NCBI GenBank assembly: GCA_035515515.1
Contig: DATJBC010000237.1
Span: forward strand, 1 to 11,993
Source: DATJBC01 sp035515515
GTDB lineage: Bacteria > Actinomycetota > Acidimicrobiia > Acidimicrobiales > UBA8190
DNA length: 11,993 nt
Reading direction: 5' to 3'
A program made the translations under genes and the position numbers. Shown piece by piece: positions 6,954-11,993 of this stretch. The notes below the pieces were generated by a model. That model was not told the origin of the DNA. It searched no databases and worked only from the letters and a program-made list of their open reading frames with translations. Position 1 is the stretch's first letter. Each line of letters starts with the position of its first letter.

Positions 6954-7249
6954 GGCCCGACCACCACGCGCAGGGGGATCTCGTACTTGTACACCTGGAA
7001 CACGAAGTCGGGGCAGATCTGGGAGCACGCCCGGCACCCCGTGCATCCCGGCACGAGCTGCGGGAAGCGGTAGCCGCGGGCGTTCACGGCGTCGGTGGAC
7101 ATCACCAGGACGCCGGGGGGACAGGCGTCGATGCACAGGTCACAGCCCTTGCACGCCTCGGTGTCGATGACGACGGTCCCCCGGCACAGGACCGATTCCG
7201 TCCCGTCGGTGTGCCCGGGCGGGGCGGGCACGGCCCGTCGGGCGGTCAC
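6950..7249 (-). CDS. korD: 2-oxoacid:ferredoxin oxidoreductase, delta subunit (2x[4Fe-4S] ferredoxin)
   Basis: A 99-residue electron-transfer subunit with two complete cluster motifs: Cys33, 36, 39 and 43 (CKGCDLCIDACP) and Cys69, 72, 75 and 79 (CTGCRACSQICP). It should pass electrons from the beta-subunit cluster to an external ferredoxin. The first 25 residues (Ala/Pro/Arg-rich) are an extension outside the ferredoxin fold. The C-terminus (FQVYKYEIPLRVVVGP) resembles the delta-subunit tail of these complexes. GTG at 7249 is chosen because it overlaps the gamma-subunit stop in the same GTGA manner as the other junctions; GTG at 7231 is an alternative. Confidence 0.9.
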   Translation of the reverse strand: MTARRAVPAPPGHTDGTESVLCRGTVVIDTEACKGCDLCIDACPPGVLVMSTDAVNARGYRFPQLVPGCTGCRACSQICPDFVFQVYKYEIPLRVVVGP

Positions 7250-7824
7250 GACGCGCGCGGCTCGAGGGCCCATGCCGGAGCGCCCAGGGCGCGGACCAGT
7301 CCCGACCCGGCGACGAGCGCCTCGTCGTTGCGGGCCCCGTGGCGCGCCCGGCGGGCGGGGAGGGCGGCCGCCGCGGCCCGGCGCAGCGCGTCCAGCGACA
7401 CCAGGCCGGTGCACGCCACGTAGGCGCCGGCCATGACCATGGCCGCCACCAACGGATCGCCCAGCCCTGCGGCCACGTCGGTGGCCGCCACCGCCACGGC
7501 CCTGCGGCCCTCGGCGACGTCGCCTGCGCACACCGAGGTGTTCACGAACACCACTCCACCGGGGCGGACGCGCGCCACGGTGCCCGCCGCGTGCTCGTGG
7601 TGCATGAGGACGGCGGACCACGCCGAGTGCACGGTGGGAGGCGACCGCACGGGGCCGTCGGCCACCACCAGCGTGGCGTCGGTGTTCCCGCCGCGCATCA
7701 TGCCTCCGTAGCTCCCGAAGAGCTGCACCCCCCGGCCCTCGGAGACCGCCGCCCGGGCCAGCACGGTCGCCATGAGCTGCACCCCCTGACCGCCGATACC
7801 GGTGACGAGCAGCTCGCGCTCCAC
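7246..7824 (-). CDS. korC: 2-oxoacid:ferredoxin oxidoreductase, gamma subunit
   Basis: A 192-residue protein and the first gene of the operon. It matches the POR/KOR gamma domain: VTGIGGQGVQLMATVLA (7-23) is the GxGGQGV signature and SYGGMMRGGNTDA (38-50) the conserved second motif. The region near AVLMHHEH.. and GGVVFVNTS fits the CoA-side fold of this domain. GTG at 7824 is favoured because GGGGAGG lies three bases upstream (short spacing) and VERELLVTGIGGQG is a normal family start; the frame stays open further upstream but the residues there do not fit. A shared regulatory site and a possible promoter lie 39-77 bases upstream. The order gamma-delta-alpha-beta is typical of four-subunit enzymes. 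Confidence 0.88.
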   Translation of the reverse strand: MERELLVTGIGGQGVQLMATVLARAAVSEGRGVQLFGSYGGMMRGGNTDATLVVADGPVRSPPTVHSAWSAVLMHHEHAAGTVARVRPGGVVFVNTSVCAGDVAEGRRAVAVAATDVAAGLGDPLVAAMVMAGAYVACTGLVSLDALRRAAAAALPARRARHGARNDEALVAGSGLVRALGAPAWALEPRAS

Positions 7825-7862
7825 GACCCTCCCCGGGGGCCTCCCCGGCGGGAGGCCGTGTG

Positions 7863-7898
7863 AAAACGCTGATCTTAGAAACTCAGAACGCTGTTCTG
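7863..7898. promoter_or_regulatory. Putative TetR operator, copy A (upstream of the kor operon)
   Basis: Aligned without gaps to the site at 9535-9570, this stretch shares 23 of 36 bases, including GATCTTAGA (7871-7879) and AGAACG (7885-7890), in a GC-rich background. AAAAC (7863) and AGAAC (7885) are 22 bp apart, two helical turns, as in copy B. It also contains a perfect inverted repeat, CAGAAC-GCT-GTTCTG (7884-7898), that copy B lacks. It overlaps the putative kor promoter, so repression is expected. That the TetR protein at 9603 binds here is inference. Confidence 0.55.
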
Positions 7899-7901
7899 CA
7901 A
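7872..7901 (-). promoter_or_regulatory. Possible promoter of the kor operon
   Basis: On the minus strand, TTGCAG (7901-7896) is followed after 18 bases by TAAGAT (7877-7872), a fair -10 box; the -35 match is weak. Transcription would start near 7865 and give a leader of about 40 bases before GTG 7824. The -10 box lies inside the GATCTTAGA core of the shared operator. Confidence 0.35.
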
Positions 7902-7930
7902 GCGCCCGGGGGCGGCGCACCCGAGCACCG

Positions 7931-9487
7931 TCAGCCCAGGCGCTCCACGAGCAGGCGGCGCATGACCTGGCGGGTGGCGGGCGTGCGGGGGATGGCGTCC
8001 ACGGCCGCCACCCGGCGGGGCAGCTTGAAGTCGGCCAGGCGCCCCCGGCCGTGGGCGCGCAGGTCCTCGGGGCTGGGCGGCGCCGCGCCGGGCACGAGCA
8101 CCACCACGGCGCACACCACCTCGCCCCAGGTGGGGTCGGGGATGCCGACGACCGCCACGTCGGCCACGGCGGGATGGGTCGCCAGCACGGCCTCGACCTC
8201 GGACGGGGACACCGTCTCCCCGCCGGTGCGGATGACGTCGCGCACCCGGCCCACGATGGTCAGGTATCCCTCGTCGTCCAGCTCGGCCAGGTCTCCGGTG
8301 CGATACCACCCGTCGTCGAAGGCCGCCGTGGTGGCGTCGTCGTCGTCGTAGTAGCCATCGAAGAGGACCGGGCTGCGCACGAGCAGCTCCCCCGCGTCGG
8401 AGAGCCGGACCTCGGCGCCGGGCACCGGGACGCCGCAGCTTCCCGGCTTGCGTCGGATGTCCTCATGGCCCAAGGCGGCCACGCTGCCCGCCTCGGTCGA
8501 CCCGTAGAAGACACGGACGTACGCGTCCGGCGCGAGGGCCGCGATGGACTCGAGCAGCTCGACCGGGGTGGCCGAGGTGCCGGTGTCGGCGAAGCGCAAC
8601 GTGGCCAGCGCAGGCGACGCCCCTGCGCCCGTGGCCGCCGGGGAACGGCCCGCATGGGCGGCGTCCACGACACGGCGCCACACTGCCGGGATGGCGTTGA
8701 GGCGCGTGGCGCCGTGCCGGGCAACGGCGTCCAGAATGCCGCGCGCGTCGGCCCGTTCGAGGAGGACCACACAGGCACGGGCCTGCCACTGCTGCAATGC
8801 GATCGTCCACGCGCCCATGTGGAACAGCGGGTAGGGACAGACCATGGCGCCACGCGGCTCGAGCAGCGCACCGGGATGGGTGCGCAGCACGTTGACGCGG
8901 TGCGACAGCACCACGCCTTTGGGCCGGCCCGTGCTGCCGCTGGTGAAGAAGACGACGTGGGGGTCGTCCTCGCCGACGACCGGCGTCGGAGGCCCGGGCT
9001 CGACCGTGTGGCCGGCCCGGCGGGCGAGCGGCTCGCCGGGGCCGGTGACGCCCGGCGCCTCGGCGCGCCCCGACGCCAGTGCGGCCAGGCCCGCCACGGT
9101 GGCCAGCGCCACTCCCGTGTCCGACGCCAGCGCCTCGCCCGCCTCGACGTGCTCGGCGTCCACGACGAGGAGCGAGGGACGCGCCGCATCGAGCAGGGCC
9201 CGGGCCTCGTCGCTGCTCAGGCCGGCGCCCATCGGCGCGTACACGACACCGGCCTCGGCCAGGGCGGCGAAGAGCACCACGGCGTCAAGCGACGTGCCGC
9301 TCCACACCGCCACGACGTGGCCGGGCCGGGCGCCGAGGTCGGCGAGGGCGCGGGCCGCGGCCCGGGCCCCCGTGTGGAGCTGGCCGAACGACAACGTGGT
9401 GTCACCCAGGACGACGGCCGTGGCCGAGGGCACCGTCCGGGCCGCGTTGGCGAAGACGTCCCCGACGGTCAGCTCGCCCCGTCGCAC
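7931..9487 (-). CDS. AMP-dependent acyl-CoA synthetase/ligase (ANL superfamily)
   Basis: A 518-residue adenylate-forming enzyme that should activate a carboxylic acid with ATP and load it on CoA. Seen in order: the P-loop FTSGSTGRPKGVVLSH (181-196); YPLFHMG (219-225); VFYGSTEAG (326-334); the ATP-ribose Asp in WYRTGDL (394-400); and the hinge region GRVRDVIRTGGETVSPSEVE (413-432). The A10 motif is abnormal: it reads IPRTPATRQVMRR (499-511), so the canonical Gly-Lys is Thr505-Arg506 and the catalytic Lys is Arg. GTG at 9487 is chosen because it opens a normal N-terminus (GELTVGDVFANAA) just downstream of the operator; the frame is open further upstream but reads through the regulatory site. 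Substrate unknown. It is divergent from the TetR gene and followed after 106 bases by the kor operon. Confidence 0.87.
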   Translation of the reverse strand: MRRGELTVGDVFANAARTVPSATAVVLGDTTLSFGQLHTGARAAARALADLGARPGHVVAVWSGTSLDAVVLFAALAEAGVVYAPMGAGLSSDEARALLDAARPSLLVVDAEHVEAGEALASDTGVALATVAGLAALASGRAEAPGVTGPGEPLARRAGHTVEPGPPTPVVGEDDPHVVFFTSGSTGRPKGVVLSHRVNVLRTHPGALLEPRGAMVCPYPLFHMGAWTIALQQWQARACVVLLERADARGILDAVARHGATRLNAIPAVWRRVVDAAHAGRSPAATGAGASPALATLRFADTGTSATPVELLESIAALAPDAYVRVFYGSTEAGSVAALGHEDIRRKPGSCGVPVPGAEVRLSDAGELLVRSPVLFDGYYDDDDATTAAFDDGWYRTGDLAELDDEGYLTIVGRVRDVIRTGGETVSPSEVEAVLATHPAVADVAVVGIPDPTWGEVVCAVVVLVPGAAPPSPEDLRAHGRGRLADFKLPRRVAAVDAIPRTPATRQVMRRLLVERLG

Positions 9488-9524
9488 CCCGAACGCCCCG
9501 TGCGCACCGGTGCTGGCACGAGCC

Positions 9525-9553
9525 TTGCCCTCACAGAACAGCGATCTTAGATT
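9525..9553 (+). promoter_or_regulatory. Possible promoter of the tetR gene
   Basis: TTGCCC (9525-9530), a spacer of exactly 17 bases and TAGATT (9548-9553) form a plausible -35/-10 pair reading toward the TetR gene. The -10 overlaps the GATCTTAGA core of the operator, which would allow autoregulation. The -35 match is only partial. Confidence 0.35.
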
Positions 9554-9570
9554 GTGAGAACGGCGTCTCG
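9535..9570. promoter_or_regulatory. Putative TetR operator, copy B (between ligase and tetR)
   Basis: This lies in the 115-base gap between the divergent ligase and TetR genes. It shares 23 of 36 aligned bases with 7863-7898, with core GATCTTAGA (9543-9551) and AGAAC at 9535 and 9557, 22 bp apart. An inverted repeat CTCACA (9530-9535) / TGTGAG (9553-9558) overlaps the left part. On the minus strand the core contains TAAGAT, a possible -10 for the ligase gene, but I see no matching -35. A site here could control both genes. Binding by the adjacent TetR protein is inferred from position. Confidence 0.55.
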
Positions 9571-9602
9571 CGTGCCGCCGGGGAAGCGAGCACCTCCGAC
9601 CC

Positions 9603-10277
9603 ATGTCAGGACTGACCGACGCCTTCGCCCGACGGGCGCTGGCCGACACCATGTCCAAGCGCCACGACGCCTACGTGCACGACGCCCAGCGCATCGTGGC
9701 GTCGACGTTCCGCCTCATCGAGCGCACCGGGGGCATCGACCCGTCACTGCGCGACATCCTGGCCGAGGCGCACCTGTCGACCCAGGCCTTCTACCGTCTG
9801 TTCCGCTCCAAGGACGAGCTCATGCTGGCGCTCCTCGACGACGGGCGCCGGCAGCTCGTCGGCTATCTCGAGCACCGCATGGAGGGTGCGCCGGACCCCG
9901 CCTCCAAGGTGCGGGCCTTCATCGAGGGGGTGATGGCCCAGGCCCAGACCCCGGGGGCGGCCGCCCGCACCCGGCCGTTCGTGGTGCACCAGGACCGCCT
10001 GGCTGAGGCCTTCCCCGACGAGCAACAGGCCTCGGTCACGCTGCTCGTCGATCTTCTGCGCGACGCCACCGGCGACGCCGCGGGGTGCGAGGCCGTCTAC
10101 CGCCTCACCTTCGCCACCCTCCACGACCACCTCCTGCGCCGGACACGGCCGTCGGCGGCCGAGGTGGAGCACCTGGTGGGGTTCGCGCTGGCGGGCCTGG
10201 GGCTGGCGGCGGCCGGCGGCGCGCCCCGCACGAGGGGCGCGGGTGGCGCCGGGAGAAGCGGGGCCGGCCGTGGCTGA
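9603..10277 (+). CDS. TetR/AcrR-family transcriptional regulator
   Basis: A 224-residue regulator. The N-terminal DNA-binding domain covers about residues 26-80, with the helix-turn-helix LRDILAEAHLSTQAFYRLF (49-67) followed by the usual SKDELMLALL. The remaining helices form a ligand pocket with no diagnostic motif. The last 25 residues are Gly/Ala/Arg-rich and probably disordered. It is transcribed away from the ligase gene, with a putative operator between them and a second copy before the kor operon. It probably represses both and itself, relieved by an acyl-CoA or acid of the pathway (inference from family habit). The start is uncertain: ATG 9603 has no good ribosome site, and ATG 9651 (MSKRHDAY) would remove 16 residues outside the conserved domain. 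Confidence 0.88.
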   Translation: MSGLTDAFARRALADTMSKRHDAYVHDAQRIVASTFRLIERTGGIDPSLRDILAEAHLSTQAFYRLFRSKDELMLALLDDGRRQLVGYLEHRMEGAPDPASKVRAFIEGVMAQAQTPGAAARTRPFVVHQDRLAEAFPDEQQASVTLLVDLLRDATGDAAGCEAVYRLTFATLHDHLLRRTRPSAAEVEHLVGFALAGLGLAAAGGAPRTRGAGGAGRSGAGRG

Positions 10278-10281
10278 GGAG
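10276..10281 (+). promoter_or_regulatory. Ribosome binding site of the cupin gene
   Basis: GAGGAG ends six bases before ATG 10288 and overlaps the TetR stop codon. It decides in favour of ATG 10288 over the in-frame GTG at 10270. Confidence 0.5.
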
Positions 10282-10287
10282 CGGGTC

Positions 10288-10590
10288 ATGGGGCCGGTGG
10301 GGACCCGGGTCGTCTACGAGAACGACAAGGTGCGGGTGTGGACGGTCGCCCTCGCCCCCGGGGAGCAGGGCCCCGTGCACCGCCACGAGCTCGAACACCT
10401 CCTCGTCCAGGTGGCCGGCGACCGCATCGCCGTGGTGCCCGAGCCCGACTCCGAGGGGCCGTACCGGGACTACCTCGAGGCCGACGTCGTCCCGGGGGCG
10501 GTGGTGCACGTGGCGCCGGGCGGCGTGGAGTCGGCCCGCAACGTGGGGTCTGCGCCCTATCTCGAGATCGTCGTCGAGCTCAAGGGCTGA
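10288..10590 (+). CDS. Small single-domain cupin protein
   Basis: A 100-residue protein whose first motif, PVHRHELEHLLVQV, holds the His-x-His...Glu metal ligands of the cupin barrel. In the second motif, APGGVESARNVG, Glu stands where the usual metal-binding His would be, so the metal site may be altered. The C-terminus (YLEIVVELKG) is a typical last strand. It starts 10 bases after the TetR stop and is probably co-transcribed with it. GTG 10270, overlapping the TetR end, is an alternative start. Small cupins of this kind can be enzymes, sugar binders or sensors; the role here is unknown. It ends 13 bases from the convergent permease gene, with no visible terminator between. Confidence 0.8.
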   Translation: MGPVGTRVVYENDKVRVWTVALAPGEQGPVHRHELEHLLVQVAGDRIAVVPEPDSEGPYRDYLEADVVPGAVVHVAPGGVESARNVGSAPYLEIVVELKG

Positions 10591-10603
10591 GACATCGCCC
10601 GGA

Positions 10604-11788
10604 TCAGCTGAGGCGCAACGTCTCGAGCGGCTGCAGGCGGGCGGCCTTGATCGAGGGGTAGAGCCCGGCCGCCACCGACACGGCGATGGCGAGCGCCAGC
10701 CACAGCGGGATGGTGGCGTAGGAGATGACCACCGTCCAGGTGGCGATGGCGGACACCACGTAGACGATGCCCACCCCGAGCAGCGCCCCCAGCGCGCCGC
10801 CCAGCACCCCCACGAACAGCGCCTCCAACACGAACTGGAACCCGATCTTCGAGCGGCTGTGGCCCACCGCCCGGCGGATGCCGATCTCCGAGGAGCGCTG
10901 GATGACCGAGATGGACATCACGTTGGCGATGCCCAGCCCGCCCACCGTCAGCGCCAGCAGCCCGGCGAACAGCGCCACCTTCTGGAGCGTGGAGTTGGCC
11001 TGGGCGGCCGCCTGCAGCACGTTGCTCGGGATCTGGGTGGAGACCTGGTCGGGCCCGCCCAGGCTGATGGCGGTGGGCACCGCGTTGGCCGTCTGCTGGG
11101 TCGTGCCCGGCTGGGCCCGGATGTAGAGCTCGTTGGGCTTGCCGTCGGTCCCGAAGACGTGCTTCGCCGACCACTGCGACACGAACACGGCGTTGTCGAG
11201 CTCGGGGGCGAGCGGGACCGGCCCCAGCACGCCCACGACGCCGAAGTCGGTCTGGTTGAGCTCGACCGTGCGGATCTCCCCCGGGATGTACCCGTACTGG
11301 CGCGCGATGGCCGACCCCAGCACCACCGAGTCGGTGTGCAGGCGACCGTCGGCCGGGTTCAGCCAGCGCCCGTCCAGGAGCGGCACCTGCAGCACGGCGG
11401 GCAGGTTGAGGTCGGCGGCCCGCACGGGCACCGGGAACGCCTCGTAGTAGGTGGAGGCGCCCTGGATGGGGAGGGCGATCACGCCCGAGACCTGCGTGGT
11501 GGCGGCCGCGCTCTGCACGCTGGAGATGGCCTCCACCCGCTGCACGGCGTTGCCCGGGAACGTCGGGTTCTGCGAGCCGAAGGTGCCCCCCGCCTGGGCG
11601 ACGATGAGGTTGGTGCCGAGCTTGGCCAGCTGGGCCTGGAGCGACCCCTTGGCGCTCTCGGTGAGCCCCACCGCGCACACCATGGCGGCCACGCCCATGA
11701 CGGGCCCCAGCATGATGAGGAGGGTGCGCACCCGCCGGGCGGTCAGCCCCGACCATGCCACCGACAAGAGGTCGCGCAGCTGACTCAT
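10604..11788 (-). CDS. MacB/FtsX-type ABC transporter permease
   Basis: A 394-residue membrane protein. One membrane segment lies near residues 22-42 (RTLLIMLGPVMGVAAMVCAV), followed by a large extracytoplasmic MacB-type domain (about 45-265). The C-terminal FtsX domain has three hydrophobic segments (FAGLLALTVGGLGIANVMSI; VLGGALGALLGVGIVYVVSA; IPLWLALAIAVSVAAGLYPS) and the characteristic SSEIGIRRAVG loop between the first two. This is the layout of mechanotransmission-type exporters that move peptides, lipoproteins or drugs out of the envelope. The ATG start overlaps the stop of the ATPase gene (ATGA). Cargo unknown; no link to the metabolic genes is evident apart from proximity. Confidence 0.9.
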   Translation of the reverse strand: MSQLRDLLSVAWSGLTARRVRTLLIMLGPVMGVAAMVCAVGLTESAKGSLQAQLAKLGTNLIVAQAGGTFGSQNPTFPGNAVQRVEAISSVQSAAATTQVSGVIALPIQGASTYYEAFPVPVRAADLNLPAVLQVPLLDGRWLNPADGRLHTDSVVLGSAIARQYGYIPGEIRTVELNQTDFGVVGVLGPVPLAPELDNAVFVSQWSAKHVFGTDGKPNELYIRAQPGTTQQTANAVPTAISLGGPDQVSTQIPSNVLQAAAQANSTLQKVALFAGLLALTVGGLGIANVMSISVIQRSSEIGIRRAVGHSRSKIGFQFVLEALFVGVLGGALGALLGVGIVYVVSAIATWTVVISYATIPLWLALAIAVSVAAGLYPSIKAARLQPLETLRLS

Positions 11789-11993
11789 CGCGGCGTGCGC
11801 TCGTCGGCGACGATGTGGCCGTCGCGCATGGAGATCTTGCGCTCGGCGGTGTCGGCCACGGTCAGGTCGTGGGTGACGACCACGACCGCCCGCTCGGGCG
11901 ACTGGAGGCTCTTGAACAGCTCGAGCACGTGGGCGGCGTTGGTGGAGTCGAGGGCTCCCGTGGGCTCGTCGGCCAGGATCATGGCGGGGTTGG
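11785..11993 (-). CDS. ABC transporter ATP-binding protein (3' part only)
   Basis: The C-terminal 68 or so residues of the ATPase that pairs with the permease; the start lies beyond the right edge. Visible are the Walker B/D-loop segment MILADEPTGALDS, the H-loop VVVVTHD and the ending ERKISMRDGHIV, all typical of the LolD/MacB/FtsE class. The Walker A and signature motifs would lie outside the window. Its TGA overlaps the permease ATG by four bases, so the two are one transcription unit. Confidence 0.9.
   Translation of the reverse strand, partial: NPAMILADEPTGALDSTNAAHVLELFKSLQSPERAVVVVTHDLTVADTAERKISMRDGHIVADERTPR

Noticed and set aside
5826..7136. Longer alpha-subunit frame starting at 7136
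   Set aside because: The extra 61 codons overlap the ferredoxin gene and give Arg/Pro-rich sequence; the family N-terminus begins at GTG 6953.
7802..9550. 582-codon open frame on the plus strand opposite the ligase
   Set aside because: It mirrors the ligase coding frame, runs over the operator and the ligase start, and has no domain pattern.
9603..9651. Identification of the regulator as KstR, KstR2 or FadR
   Set aside because: The site has AAC/GTT elements reminiscent of KstR, but spacing and core differ and the protein has no diagnostic residue that I can name.
1..11993. CRISPR array, tRNA, rRNA, insertion sequence, phage or defence genes
   Set aside because: I saw no regular direct repeats with spacers, no tRNA-like cloverleaf and no transposase, integrase or defence-family motif.

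Overview
The window is very GC-rich, with GTG starts and four-base gene overlaps throughout. It contains a large secreted cysteine-repeat protein, TetR-controlled acyl-CoA metabolism and a MacB-type ABC exporter. Together these suggest a high-GC actinobacterium, perhaps of the Acidimicrobiia. That placement is an inference from composition and gene style; no rRNA or other marker gene is present.

Layout, left to right. (1) 1-1553, minus strand: 5' part of a gene for a secreted protein with at least eight repeats of about 53-67 residues, each carrying a Cys pair; it runs off the left edge. (2) 1554-2024: no intact gene. It holds short inverted repeats and two gene remnants facing each other, the N-terminus of an RNase H-like protein (+) and the N-terminus of a SAM methyltransferase (-). 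They meet tail to tail, as if one deletion had removed both C-terminal halves. (3) 2025-7824, minus strand: a tight seven-gene operon. In order of transcription it encodes a four-subunit 2-oxoacid:ferredoxin oxidoreductase (gamma, ferredoxin-like delta, alpha, beta), a D-2-hydroxyacid dehydrogenase, a sugar-isomerase-like TIM-barrel protein and a Gfo/Idh/MocA dehydrogenase. All seven start with GTG and five of the six junctions are GTGA overlaps. (4) 7931-9487, minus strand: an AMP-forming acyl-CoA ligase. (5) 9603-10590, plus strand: a divergent TetR-family regulator and a small cupin. (6) 10604-11993, minus strand: a MacB/FtsX-type permease and the 3' end of its ATPase, cut by the right edge.

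How the parts may work together. The TetR gene is divergent from the ligase gene. A related site of about 36 bp, with core GATCTTAGA and two AGAAC-like half-sites 22 bp apart, lies both in that divergent region and upstream of the oxidoreductase operon. This suggests one regulon. The enzymes fit a catabolic module: oxidation of a polyol or glycoside-like substrate (Gfo/Idh plus isomerase), 2-hydroxyacid to 2-oxoacid (dehydrogenase), 2-oxoacid to acyl-CoA plus reduced ferredoxin (oxidoreductase), and activation of an acid by the ligase. I do not recognise the combination as a described pathway, and the substrate cannot be read from the sequence. The oxidoreductase alpha subunit lacks the usual substrate-side loop and the ligase has Arg at the usual catalytic Lys position, so both may have unusual chemistry.
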